From CAZUZD01 sp964624465 (GTDB taxonomy: Bacteria > Planctomycetota > Planctomycetia > Isosphaerales > Isosphaeraceae): a DNA stretch of 45,890 nucleotides. The position numbers and the translations under genes are program-made. Where the stretch lies: assembly GCA_964624465.1 (NCBI GenBank), contig CAZUZD010000013.1:1-45890 (forward strand), read 5' to 3'. Below the pieces are notes generated by a model that saw only the letters and a list, made by a program, of their open reading frames with translations, ran no database searches and was not told the DNA's origin. Below, piece by piece: positions 1 through 8,074 of the stretch (position 1 is its first letter; each line of letters opens with the position of its first letter).

Positions 1-132
1 AGACCCTCCCCGGACCGTTTGCCCCGTCGGTGGGTTGCGCGCCGCCACATCCGCCGGTCCCGGAAGCGCTCGCCTGTCGGCCCGCCGATCGGGCTCCGGC
101 GGCGGGTTTGCCGCCGTCCCTTGCTGAAGGCC

Positions 133-163
133 GTCGGAATTCGCTGCGCTCATCCGACCTACG
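133..163 (-). repeat. Short palindromic intergenic repeat
   Basis: Read on the minus strand this is GTAGGTCGGATGAGCGCAGC followed by GAATTCCGAC. A CGGAT/ATTCCG stem flanks the core AGCGCAGCG. It has the same GTAGG-stem-AGCG-core-stem layout as the copies near 13.2-13.5 kb, 27.6 kb and 41.9 kb. I see no gene in bases 1-249; this repeat is the only structure recognised there. Confidence 0.55.
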
Positions 164-249
164 GGATCGAGCACGATCCGCCGCGCCCGGGTCCGTCCAT
201 CGGAGCCCCGAATTCGGCACGGCGACGATCGTGGGGCGTGGGCTCGGGC

Positions 250-786
250 TCAGGCGACGAGGCGGGGGCCGTCGGGGCCGGGGGGTTCGAGGTGTTCCCA
301 CTCGTGGCGGACGCGGGAGAGGCCGTAGGCGCAGAGCTCGAACTCGGCGCTCAGGCGACGCAGGACGGGGGCCTCGTCGTCGTCGGAATAGGTGCTGGCC
401 AGCAGGTACGAGCGTTTCCCCTGCTGCTGGTAGTCGATCAAGGGCTCGGCGCGACGGCTCGAGCCGGCGCCGGGGGCGAGCGATTCGGGGAACACGCCGG
501 TCCAGAACAGGGTGAAGTCGCCGGCATGCCGCAGGCACTCGCGGCGGCGGATGTCGTCGGCGGTCGCGTACGCCTCGGCCAGCAGGGCGGCCAGCTCGGT
601 GATCCGGCGGCCCTGGGCGTCGCGCACCGGCCAGACCCCCTCGCTGGAGACGAACCGGGCGAGAAGGTCGGACACGTAGCCGACCAGGCGGGGGTCGCCG
701 ATCCCGAGCTCGGCCAGGAACGTGTGCTCGGTGAGCCCGCGGAACAGGCGGTGCAGCGGATGCGATTCGGGAATCGAGCGCGTCAT
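250..786 (-). CDS. Hypothetical protein, 178 aa
   Basis: I do not recognise a family. The soluble 178-residue product has no signal peptide, membrane segment or Cys-rich motif. It is mixed alpha/beta in look, rich in Arg, Glu and Leu, with a central stretch RRRECLRHAGDFTLFWTGVF and a C-terminal HEWEHLEPPGPDG tail. The start at 786 is supported by a GAGGAG ribosome-binding sequence about 9 bases upstream. It lies 125 bases downstream of the zinc-ribbon/HEAT gene on the same strand, so cotranscription is possible. The alternative frames across this region are low-complexity and lack such a start. The coding call is fairly firm; the function is unknown. Confidence 0.7.
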   Translation of the reverse strand: MTRSIPESHPLHRLFRGLTEHTFLAELGIGDPRLVGYVSDLLARFVSSEGVWPVRDAQGRRITELAALLAEAYATADDIRRRECLRHAGDFTLFWTGVFPESLAPGAGSSRRAEPLIDYQQQGKRSYLLASTYSDDDEAPVLRRLSAEFELCAYGLSRVRHEWEHLEPPGPDGPRLVA

Positions 787-911
787 GACGGGTGCTCCTC
801 ACCCAGTACGGACACACACAGCCACTCCGATCCGATCAGGGGTCGCCGCTCCGCGGCGCCCCGACGATCCTCCTTGCCAATCGGATGCCAGAAACGGGGA
901 TGGATGGGTCG

Positions 912-3170
912 TCAGCGGCCCTTGCCGGCGGCGCCCCTGGGGGTGGTCAGGGGGACGCCCTCGGCCTTGAGCCGGGCGGCGATCGCCTCCATCGCCTTGC
1001 CGGCGGCGATCTTGACGCCGAAGTCGGAGTCGGGTGGCAGCTTGCGCATGGTGTCCCACGTCTCCTTGCCGCCGATCTCCTGGAGCACCTCGCAGGCCAG
1101 GCTGCGGGTGCGGCTGTCGGCGTGGCGGAGCAGGGGGACCACGGCCGATTCCGCCTTCGGGCCGAACTGCTTGAGCGCCTCGACCGAGTCGGGCCAGTCG
1201 TCCTTGAGCCGCCCCACGATCAGCGCCGGGCCGGCCGGGTCGCCGATGCGGGCGAGCTGCTTCATGGCCTCGCGGCGGATGAACACGTCGTCGGACGACT
1301 CGATGACGTGCCCCATGAGCTTCACCGCCCTGTCCCCCTTCCAGGTCCCGAGCGCCTTGAGGCCCTCGATGGCGTTGAAGTGGTCGGTGCCGGTGGCCAG
1401 CGGCTCGATGGCGTCGACCACCTCCTCCAGGTGCTCGGCCGAGGGGACCATGCGCGCGAGCTTCTGCAACCCCTCGCGCTGGCGGAATCCGTTGCTCGAC
1501 TTCAGCAGGAACAGCGCCCGGGTCGACTCGTCAGCCCCGGCGGGGGCCTCCGGGTCGGGGGCTGCCGGGCGACCGCCCCCGCCGGCGGCGGCCGTGGCCG
1601 GAGCGGTCTTCCTGGCGCGGAAGGCGGCCAGGGCGTCGGCATCCGGCGGTCGGGCGGTGACGTTGATGGTCGTGCCCGTGGCGGTGGCTGTGCCGAAGTC
1701 GATCTTGCGGGCGAAGGCTGCGGCATCGGCCACCGGCCAGAGCCGGATCGAGGCCGACTTCTCGTTGCCGCTCTGGACCGACTGGATGCCGCCCGGGGTG
1801 GAGTCGGCCCAGGTGCGGAGCTTCTCGGCGAACAGGCCCAGGGTGTCGCCGTCGGGGACGTTCTTGACGTACACCTCGACATACGGCTGCGGGCCGCCGG
1901 TGTTCGCCAGGGCGAGCATCTGCTCGAAGCCCTGGGCCAGCAGGTTCGTGCCCATGCGGAACCGCGCCGAGGAGGCCCCCATGCCGGGCGTGCCGGCGAT
2001 GCGGTCGGCCTCCTGCCGCATGCGGGCGATCACCGCCTTCATGTCGGACGCGACCCGGCGGGCGACCTCGGCGTTCTCGGCGGGCGAGAGGTTCGGCAGC
2101 CCTCGCGAGCGGTCCTGGGTGGCCTTGATCTGGTCCTGGATCGCCTGGATCCGCTCGACCGCCGCCTGGGCGGCGCCGGGTTCGCGCACGCCGGCCATGA
2201 CGTCGACGAACTGGTTCAGCAGGCCGATCAGCTCGCGGAAGATCCCCTCGTGCTGCGACACGTCGCGCAGCGCCGGCTGCTGCGCCTTCGGCAGGATCTC
2301 GGACGGCACCGGCGGCAGCACCGGGAACCCGTTGCGCACCTGAGGCGCCGCGGCCCCCGCCGGCGGCCCACCGAACCCCGGTGGCGGCCCACCGAATCCG
2401 GGTGGCGGCCCACTGAACCCCGGTGGCGGACCCCCGAACCCGGGCCGAGCGTCGCCCTGCTGGGGCGGGCCCCCGAATCTGGGGGGCGGCCCGCCGGGCA
2501 TCGCGGCCAGCGCGGTGACCGCGGCGGGGTCCACCGCCGGAGCGCCGGCGGCCACCACCGGAGCGGCGACCACCGCCGGAGCGCCGGCGGCCACCACCGG
2601 AGCGGCGGCGGGCGGGGCGTTGGCCAGGGCATCGGCCGGGGCCGCGTTGCCGCCGGGGGCGGCCTCGCTGTCCTGCATCGAGGGCCAGACCACCAGACCC
2701 AGGAACGCCAGCAGCGCCGTGCCGCCGCCGCCCAGGATGAGCATGGGCAGGCCCGCGAAGCTCGTCGGATCGAAGGCCGCCTTCTTGCGGCGCGCGGGGC
2801 CCGCGCCACGCGTCGACAGCGGGCTCACCGGCGGGTCGTCGAAGTGGGTCGAGGGGTCGACCTCCGGCTCATCGGCGAGCATGTCGTAGGCCGGCAGGTC
2901 GTCGTACACCGGCGGCGCCGGTCGCGCGGGCTCGGACCGCGGGGATGGCCGGGCCGGGGCGGGCGTGGGGGTCGGGGCCCGCAGCGGCGGGTCGACGTCC
3001 AGGTCGTCGGCGCTCAGCGGCTCGGGGGCCGGTGGCTGGGTCCGCAGGGTGCGCGGGACAGGGATCTTGAACGGCTGGCCGCACGCCTTGCAGCGCCCGG
3101 TCTTGCCGGCGAGCGTGTCGCTGACCTCGTACGTCTTGGCGCACCCTGGGCACGCGAAGGCAATCGACAT
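912..3170 (-). CDS. Zinc-ribbon, single-TM, HEAT-repeat protein (752 aa)
   Basis: The N-terminus carries a CxxC...CxxC zinc ribbon (Cys7, Cys10, Cys27, Cys30) of the MJ0042/'zinc-ribbon domain' type common in planctomycetes. A Pro/Ala-rich acidic linker follows to about residue 130, then Arg/Lys residues and one membrane helix (about 141-162). After the helix come an Ala/Pro-rich stretch and tandem Gly-Pro-Pro-Gly-Phe units (about 230-275). The C-terminal ~190 residues form helical pairs with HEAT-like spacing (RIGDPAGPALIVGRL, FGPKAESAVVPLL, ACEVLQEIGG). The ribbon probably faces the cytoplasm and the HEAT part the far side of the membrane, acting as a scaffold; this is inference. The start at 3170 was chosen because the ribbon begins there and a GGGGGTG sequence precedes it. 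Longer frames upstream are unsupported. Confidence 0.85.
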   Translation of the reverse strand: MSIAFACPGCAKTYEVSDTLAGKTGRCKACGQPFKIPVPRTLRTQPPAPEPLSADDLDVDPPLRAPTPTPAPARPSPRSEPARPAPPVYDDLPAYDMLADEPEVDPSTHFDDPPVSPLSTRGAGPARRKKAAFDPTSFAGLPMLILGGGGTALLAFLGLVVWPSMQDSEAAPGGNAAPADALANAPPAAAPVVAAGAPAVVAAPVVAAGAPAVDPAAVTALAAMPGGPPPRFGGPPQQGDARPGFGGPPPGFSGPPPGFGGPPPGFGGPPAGAAAPQVRNGFPVLPPVPSEILPKAQQPALRDVSQHEGIFRELIGLLNQFVDVMAGVREPGAAQAAVERIQAIQDQIKATQDRSRGLPNLSPAENAEVARRVASDMKAVIARMRQEADRIAGTPGMGASSARFRMGTNLLAQGFEQMLALANTGGPQPYVEVYVKNVPDGDTLGLFAEKLRTWADSTPGGIQSVQSGNEKSASIRLWPVADAAAFARKIDFGTATATGTTINVTARPPDADALAAFRARKTAPATAAAGGGGRPAAPDPEAPAGADESTRALFLLKSSNGFRQREGLQKLARMVPSAEHLEEVVDAIEPLATGTDHFNAIEGLKALGTWKGDRAVKLMGHVIESSDDVFIRREAMKQLARIGDPAGPALIVGRLKDDWPDSVEALKQFGPKAESAVVPLLRHADSRTRSLACEVLQEIGGKETWDTMRKLPPDSDFGVKIAAGKAMEAIAARLKAEGVPLTTPRGAAGKGR

Positions 3171-3245
3171 CGAGGCACCCCCGGGCGACGAGTGGGTCAG
3201 CGGCGGCCAGCGGCGATCGACTCGCGATCCCGGCGGCGTTTGCTG

Positions 3246-3274
3246 ATTGAAACCCACCCGCACCGACGTTGCAA
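3246..3274 (-). promoter_or_regulatory. Candidate sigma-70 promoter for the zinc-ribbon gene
   Basis: On the minus strand TTGCAA (3274-3269) and TTCAAT (3251-3246) are 17 bases apart, each matching the consensus at four of six positions. The predicted transcript start lies about 70 bases before the start codon at 3170. The region is locally AT-richer than its surroundings. Confidence 0.35.
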
Positions 3275-3402
3275 GCCAGAGTGCCCCCGAACCCGCACCC
3301 CCGTGCCCCGACCACGCTGGGGCTGGCCCGCCGGGCGATCTCCCGACCCGCGAACCGCCGGAATCTCCGGGGCCATCCCCAGCGTCCGAATCCTGGTGGG
3401 CC

Positions 3403-3491
3403 GTGTGGCGTGGCCTGAGCGCAGCATGGCCACGACGACGATTCGCAGGCCCCCGCGAACGTGGCCACGCTGCGCTCAGGCCACGCCACAC
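3403..3491. repeat. 32-bp inverted repeat pair, 31/32 identical
   Basis: Bases 3403-3434 and the reverse complement of 3460-3491 are identical except at one position, separated by 25 bases. Each arm is itself a small palindrome: GTGGCC, then TGAGCGCAGC plus two bases, then GGCCAC. A single related copy lies at 27,621-27,650. The AGCGCAGC core is shared with the GTAGG-type palindromes elsewhere in the window. It can form a long cruciform or hairpin downstream of the cysteine desulfurase gene. Confidence 0.85.
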
Positions 3492-3600
3492 CGAGATCCC
3501 ATCCCGCGGGGTCGCCTGCTCCTCGGGCGCTCGCTTGCCCCTGACCCAGGGGCCCTACGAAACGGCGAGACTGGAGGTGCGGCATGCCAGGCGGCCGGGG

Positions 3601-4758
3601 TCAGAAGACGCCGGCGGTGATCTCGGTGAGCGCGTTCAGGAAGGCGTCGATCTCCTCGGCCGTGTTGAACGGGCCGGGGCTGACGCGGAGGGTGCCGTCG
3701 GGGAAGGTGCCCAGGGCCCGGTGGATGTAGGGCGAGCACTGCAGGCCGGCGCGGACGGCGATCTCGAAGCTGGAGTCGAGCATCGCGGCCAGGTCCTGCG
3801 AGGCGAGCACGTCGGGGTCGGGCGGGATCAGCGACAGGGCGCCGACGTGGGTGGCGGGCTCCCAGCGGCCGGCGATCCGCCAGCCGTCGTGCGCCTCGAC
3901 CCAGTCGACGACCTTCTGGAGCAGGGCGACCTCGTGCTCGCGGCTCACGTCCACCCCGCGCTCCTGCACCCAGGCGATGCCGGCGGCCAGGCCCGCGATG
4001 CCGAGCAGGTTGGGCGTGCCGCCTTCGAGCCGGTACGGCAGCTCGTCGGGCTGGACCTCGGTCTTCGAGTCGCCGCCGGTGCCCCCCTCGCGCCACGGCC
4101 TCGGCTCGGCGCGGGGGCCAACGTACAGGACCCCGGTGCCGGTCGGGCCGTACAGGGCCTTGTGGCCGGGGAAGGCGAGCAGGTCGATCGGGGTCGCCTT
4201 CAGGTCGATCGGCACCACGCCGGCCGACTGCGCCGCGTCGACCAGGAACAGGGCCCCGGCGGCCCGCACGTGCGGGGCGATGGCGGCGATCGGCTGCACC
4301 GTGCCGAGCACGTTGGAGGCATGCGTCAGCGCGACCAGCTTCGTCTCGGGCCGGATCGCGGCGGCCACCTCGGCGGGGTCCAGATACCCCTCGTGCGAGG
4401 CGACGCGGGTGAGCGAGATCACGCCGTCCTTCTCGAGCCGGCGCAGGGGGCGGCTGACGGAGTTGTGCTCCAGGTCGCTGGTGATGACGTGGTCGCCGGG
4501 CCCGACGACGCCCTTGATGGCGATGTTCAGGCTGTCGGTGCAGTTCTTGGTGAAGATCCAGCGCCGCCAGTCCTCGCCGTTGAACAGGCGGTTCAGGGCG
4601 TGGCGGGTCTGGTCGATGAGCTGCTCGCCGCCGGTGGCGAGCCGGTGCCCCGAGCGGCCCGGGTTGCCGAGCGCCGTGCGGGCCATCCGATCCATCGCCT
4701 GGTAGACCGACTCGGGCTTCGGGAAGCTGGTCGCGGCGTTGTCGAGGTAGATCAGCAT
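3601..4758 (-). CDS. Cysteine desulfurase family protein (class V aminotransferase fold), 385 aa
   Basis: A PLP-dependent enzyme expected to release sulfur from cysteine as a protein persulfide. The full-length fold-type I protein shows the cofactor His98 (LEHNS), Asp174 and Gln177 (VDAAQS), the Schiff-base Lys200 (FPGHKALYG) and the persulfide Cys341 (RAGLQCSPYIH). The HRALGTFPDGTLRVSPGPFNT stretch is typical of the group close to SufS/CsdA (TIGR01977-like). It is the last gene of a minus-strand run after threonine synthase, a 75-residue protein, a MoaD-like carrier and a ThiF/MoeB enzyme, with a 106-base gap to the last. The context suggests it feeds sulfur to the carrier rather than acting mainly in Fe-S assembly; no SufB/C/D or IscU gene is present here. 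Confidence 0.92.
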   Translation of the reverse strand: MLIYLDNAATSFPKPESVYQAMDRMARTALGNPGRSGHRLATGGEQLIDQTRHALNRLFNGEDWRRWIFTKNCTDSLNIAIKGVVGPGDHVITSDLEHNSVSRPLRRLEKDGVISLTRVASHEGYLDPAEVAAAIRPETKLVALTHASNVLGTVQPIAAIAPHVRAAGALFLVDAAQSAGVVPIDLKATPIDLLAFPGHKALYGPTGTGVLYVGPRAEPRPWREGGTGGDSKTEVQPDELPYRLEGGTPNLLGIAGLAAGIAWVQERGVDVSREHEVALLQKVVDWVEAHDGWRIAGRWEPATHVGALSLIPPDPDVLASQDLAAMLDSSFEIAVRAGLQCSPYIHRALGTFPDGTLRVSPGPFNTAEEIDAFLNALTEITAGVF

Positions 4759-4864
4759 GGGCTCGGGTCCAGTGCGGCGCGGGGCGGTGGCGGGTGCGGG
4801 GGGCGATCGGTCGAGGACACAGGCCTGGCCGGGCGGAACGGGGCGGAAGCGGCCGCCCGTCCGC

Positions 4865-5917
4865 TCAACTGCCGACGTACTGGGCGTACAGGGTCTTCGC
4901 CCTGGCGATGTCGTTGGTGCCCTTGATGATGGCGCGGCCGTCGGGGAACACGGTGAACTCGTAGGTCTCGACGCCGAACCGGAGCATGTACGCGTTGTGG
5001 CGCACCTCGCCCAGCGCGCCCAGGCGGCCGGCCAGCTCGGCGAAGTTCAGGGGCTCGGGCCGGCGGGCCACGACCTGCACGGCGTTGCGGCCGCAGAGCG
5101 AGGTCGTGTGCGAGCCGAGGTGGCCGTCGAGCCACTCGAACTCCCGGCGCTTGCAGGTCGGGCAGTCGACCTTGTCCTTCAGGGCGGCGATCTTGAGCTG
5201 GCGGAACGACCAGTTCCAGATGTCGAACATGATCAGATGCGGGTTCAGCGCATCGAGGTTGCCCGTGAGAATCTTGATCGCCTCGACGGCCTCGAACGAC
5301 GCCACCACCGACACCGCCGGGCCCAGCACGCCGGCCGTCTCGCAGGTCGGGGTCATGCCCGGCGGGGGGCTGGTCTCGACCACGCAGCGCAGGCAGGGGG
5401 TCTGACCGGGCAGGATGGTCATCGTCTGACCCTCGCTGCCGATCACGCCGCCGAAGATCCAGGGCTTGCCCTGCTTCACGGCGGCGTCGTTGATCAGGTA
5501 GCGGGTCTCGAAGTTATCGGTGCCGTCGAGGATCAGGTCGACGTCCGAGGTCAGGTCCAGGATGTTCGTGTGGTCGATGTCGGTGACGACCGGCTCGATG
5601 ACCACCTGCGAGTTGATCAGCCGGAGCTTGCGCGCGGCGGCCTCGGCCTTGGGCAGGTTGTCGGCGACGTCGACCTCATCGAAGAGGATCTGACGCTGGA
5701 GGTTGTGCGTCTCGATGAAGTCGCGGTCGACCACCCGGACGAACCCGACGCCGGCGCGCACCAGGTGGTTGGCCAGCACGGTGCCGAGCGCCCCGCAGCC
5801 GCAGATGGTGATGCGGCTGGCGGCCAGCTTCGCCTGCTTGTCCCCTTGCAGGGGCCCGAAGCGCATCTGGCGGCTGTAGCGGTCGAACGGGTCGTCGGGG
5901 TTCGAGGCGAACGCCAT
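4865..5917 (-). CDS. ThiF/MoeB-type sulfur-carrier adenylyltransferase, 350 aa
   Basis: An E1-like enzyme that adenylates the C-terminal Gly of a ubiquitin-like sulfur carrier. Visible are the nucleotide loop GCGALG (40-45), Asp64 and the HNLQRQ motif (71-76), Asp131 in DGTDN, the zinc ligands CLRC (175, 178) and CPTC (252, 255), and a candidate active Cys192 in TCETAGVLGP. No rhodanese domain is fused. Instead there is a ~90-residue C-terminal extension (from about 260) that contains SLCGRNAVQ and ends FPDGRAIIKGT...YAQYVG; I have the impression of seeing this in other ThiF-type proteins. The MoaD-like carrier gene is 94 bases upstream and the cysteine desulfurase gene 106 bases downstream on the same strand. 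ThiF versus MoeB cannot be settled from sequence; the neighbours favour a dedicated sulfur-transfer role. Confidence 0.92.
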   Translation of the reverse strand: MAFASNPDDPFDRYSRQMRFGPLQGDKQAKLAASRITICGCGALGTVLANHLVRAGVGFVRVVDRDFIETHNLQRQILFDEVDVADNLPKAEAAARKLRLINSQVVIEPVVTDIDHTNILDLTSDVDLILDGTDNFETRYLINDAAVKQGKPWIFGGVIGSEGQTMTILPGQTPCLRCVVETSPPPGMTPTCETAGVLGPAVSVVASFEAVEAIKILTGNLDALNPHLIMFDIWNWSFRQLKIAALKDKVDCPTCKRREFEWLDGHLGSHTTSLCGRNAVQVVARRPEPLNFAELAGRLGALGEVRHNAYMLRFGVETYEFTVFPDGRAIIKGTNDIARAKTLYAQYVGS

Positions 5918-6011
5918 CGGAGGAGCCTTCTCGTTCAGGGGCCGGACACCGGGGGCGGCGCCGGCGGCCGTGGGGGATCGTAGGATCTAGGGCTGGGACG
6001 CGAGCGGGCGC

Positions 6012-6281
6012 TCAGCCGCCGGCGATCGCCGGGATGATGCTCACCTCGTCGCGGTCGGCGACGGCCGTCTCCAGGTCGTCGAGGTACCGGATGTCCTCGT
6101 TGTTGAGGTAGACGTTGACGAACCGGCGGAGCTCGCCGTTCTCGAAGATGCGCTCGCCCAGGGCGGGGTGCTGCGCCACGACGTCGGCCAGCAAGGCGCC
6201 GACGGTGCTGCCGGTGGCCTCGACGTTCTCGATGCCGCCGGTGTGGGGCCGCAGCGGGGTGGGGATGCGAACGACAGCCAT
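6012..6281 (-). CDS. MoaD/ThiS-like sulfur carrier ending in Gly-Gly, 89 aa
   Basis: A small beta-grasp (ubiquitin-like) protein that begins MAVVRIPTPLRP and ends IIPAIAGG. The free C-terminal Gly-Gly is the site that is adenylated and converted to a thiocarboxylate. VNVYLNNEDIRYL followed by AVADRDEVSIIPA is the usual MoaD/ThiS pattern. The ATG at 6281 was chosen because homology begins there, with GAGGACC upstream. The longer frame adds an unrelated Arg-rich tail. The adjacent E1-like enzyme and cysteine desulfurase would activate and sulfurate it. No JAMM-type protease lies nearby, as expected because the Gly-Gly is already exposed. Molybdopterin or thiamine roles are alternatives, but no other moa or thi genes are in the window. 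Confidence 0.9.
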   Translation of the reverse strand: MAVVRIPTPLRPHTGGIENVEATGSTVGALLADVVAQHPALGERIFENGELRRFVNVYLNNEDIRYLDDLETAVADRDEVSIIPAIAGG

Positions 6282-6411
6282 GACTCTGCTGGTCCTCGAA
6301 TGGAGAGTGTCGCGGGCTCGACCCGCCCCGGTCAACGTCGGCCAGGGGGGCGCGGGTGTGACGCTGCGGTGCGGGGTTCCGGGGGCATTGTAGCAAAGCC
6401 GGTCGGCCGGC

Positions 6412-6639
6412 TCAGGCGGAGCGGGTGCGGCCCAGGCCGCGGACCTCGCGGGTCGCCTCGTCGATGCGGGCGAAGGTCATCCAGCGGTCGGGGCCCGGGC
6501 TGGAGAAGACCTCCCAGAACCAGCCACGCGGCACCAGGCCCGCCTGCACCCGCAGGGCCTGCACCGGCTCGGGCCAGACCCAGCCCTCGCGGGTGGTCGC
6601 GTCCTTGGCCAGGGCAATCGCTTCGTCAGGTGTCATCAT
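6412..6639 (-). CDS. Hypothetical protein, 75 aa
   Basis: The family is not recognised. A short Trp-rich protein (MMTPDEAIALAKDATTREGW, then WEVFSSPG and WMTFARIDEATREV) with alternating helix and strand and no signal or membrane segment. Two ATG codons (6639 and 6636) follow a TTG; no strong ribosome-binding site separates them. It sits between threonine synthase and the MoaD-like carrier on the same strand, so it may belong to the same transcript. Confidence 0.55.
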   Translation of the reverse strand: MMTPDEAIALAKDATTREGWVWPEPVQALRVQAGLVPRGWFWEVFSSPGPDRWMTFARIDEATREVRGLGRTRSA

Positions 6640-6796
6640 CAACAGTCGGCGCGAGCCGCAGTCCAGGGTCGGGGGAAGGCGGTGACGAGAGGTCGGGTCC
6701 CGCCGCGGCCGCCGTGAGGACCGATCGGAGGGGAGGTCGGTCCGAACGGCGACCCCGACGGGAAAGGGTCGGGGGCCAGCCGGGTGGCCGGTCGGC

Positions 6797-8074
6797 TCAG
6801 GCGCCGGCGGTGGCCAGCTCGGGGGCGGCGCCGACGAGGGCCTCGAACTGCTCCAGGGTGGGCTGGATGACCGTCGGGCGGGCGATCCGCTCCAGCAAGG
6901 CTTCCTGGGTCTTGAGGCCGTTGCCGGTGATGCAGAGCACCGTCGAGCCGTCGGGGTCGATGCGGCCCTGCTCCAGGAGCTTGCGAGCCACGGCCAGGGT
7001 CACGCCGCCGGCGGTCTCGGCGAAGATGCCCTCGGTCTCGCCGAGCATGAGCATGGCCTCGACGATCTCGTCATCGCAGACGTCCTCGCCCCAGCCGCCC
7101 GAGTCGCGGATCAGCTTCGAAGCGAAGTAGCCGTCGGCCGGGTCGCCGATGGCCAGGCTCTTGGCGATCGTGTCCGGGTTGCGCACCGGCTTGACCTTGA
7201 AGGCGTCGGTCTTGACGGTGTGCGTGATCGGGTTGCAGCCGGCGGCCTGGGCGCCGAACATCTTGGGGTTGGCGGTGGGGATCAGGCCCAGGGTCTGGAG
7301 CTCGCCGAACGCCTTGTGGAGCTTGCCGATCAGGCTGCCGCCGGCCATGGGGGCGACGACGTGGTCGGGGGCCTTCCAGCCGAGGTCCTCGGCGATCTCG
7401 AAGCCCATCGTCTTCGACCCCTCGGCGTAGAACGGCCGGAGGTTCACGTTCACGAAGCCCCAGCCGTAGCGGAAGGCGATCTGCGAGCAGAGCCGGTTGA
7501 CGTGGTCGTAGTTGCCGTGGATCGCGATGACCTTCGCCCCGTAGACCGAGCAGCCGAGCACCTTGCCCTGCTCCAGGTTGTCGGGGATCAGGATGTACGC
7601 CTCCAGGCCCGCGGCCGCGGCGTTGGCCGCCACCGAGCCGGCCAGGTTGCCCGTCGAGGCGCACCCGACGGTCTTGAACCCCAGCTCGACGGCCTTCGAC
7701 AGCGCCACGGCGACGACGCGGTCCTTGAACGACAGGGTCGGGTGGTTGACCGCGTCGTTCTTGATGTAGAGCCCGCCGCGGATGCCCAGGGCCTTCGCCA
7801 GGCGGTCGGCCTTCACCAGCGGCGTGCCGCCGACCTGCTTGCCGACGGTCGGCTCGCCATCGACGGGGAGGAGCTCACGGTAGCGCCACATGGTGCGGGG
7901 GCGCGACTCGATGAGCTGGCGGGTGAGCACGCGGCCGACGGCCTGGTAGTCGTACTCGACCTCCAGCGGGCCGAAGTCGTCGGTGCAGAAGTTCAGGGCC
8001 TGCTTGCCGTAGCTCTTGCCGCAGAGGCGACACTTCAGGCCCTTGACCAGCTCAGGCGTCGAGTCGTGGCTCAC
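6797..8074 (-). CDS. thrC: Threonine synthase (or threonine-synthase-like PLP enzyme), 425 aa
   Basis: A fold-type II PLP enzyme that converts O-phosphohomoserine to threonine. An N-terminal Cys-containing ribbon (Cys15, Cys18, Cys30) precedes the catalytic core. The PLP lysine is in LSFKDR (Lys117), the phosphate-binding loop is ASTGNLAGS, and the C-terminal TGNGLKT is typical of ThrC. A GTG start at 8074 is preferred: GGGAGA lies six bases before it, whereas a TTG two codons earlier abuts the same ribosome-binding site. It is the first gene of the run leading to the MoaD-like carrier, ThiF/MoeB enzyme and cysteine desulfurase. That linkage raises the possibility of an O-phosphohomoserine sulfhydrylation role using thiocarboxylated carrier. 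Ordinary threonine synthesis remains the default. Confidence 0.88.
   Translation of the reverse strand: MSHDSTPELVKGLKCRLCGKSYGKQALNFCTDDFGPLEVEYDYQAVGRVLTRQLIESRPRTMWRYRELLPVDGEPTVGKQVGGTPLVKADRLAKALGIRGGLYIKNDAVNHPTLSFKDRVVAVALSKAVELGFKTVGCASTGNLAGSVAANAAAAGLEAYILIPDNLEQGKVLGCSVYGAKVIAIHGNYDHVNRLCSQIAFRYGWGFVNVNLRPFYAEGSKTMGFEIAEDLGWKAPDHVVAPMAGGSLIGKLHKAFGELQTLGLIPTANPKMFGAQAAGCNPITHTVKTDAFKVKPVRNPDTIAKSLAIGDPADGYFASKLIRDSGGWGEDVCDDEIVEAMLMLGETEGIFAETAGGVTLAVARKLLEQGRIDPDGSTVLCITGNGLKTQEALLERIARPTVIQPTLEQFEALVGAAPELATAGA

Larger units (their letters stand above)
3171..3600. other. Intergenic region with promoter candidate and inverted repeat
   Basis: No gene is seen in these 430 bases. 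They hold a candidate minus-strand promoter for the zinc-ribbon gene (3246-3274) and a 32-base near-perfect inverted repeat (3403-3434 with 3460-3491). Confidence 0.6.

Noticed and set aside
211..225. cDNA-library adaptor-like GAATTCGGCACG near the left end
   Set aside because: The match breaks after 12 bases and the surroundings keep the same composition, so chance is likelier.
792..3620. Very long open frame on the plus strand across the zinc-ribbon gene
   Set aside because: It is the complement of the real gene in GC-rich DNA; the product is Arg/Gly/His-rich with no family resemblance, while the minus-strand product has a clear zinc ribbon and HEAT repeats.
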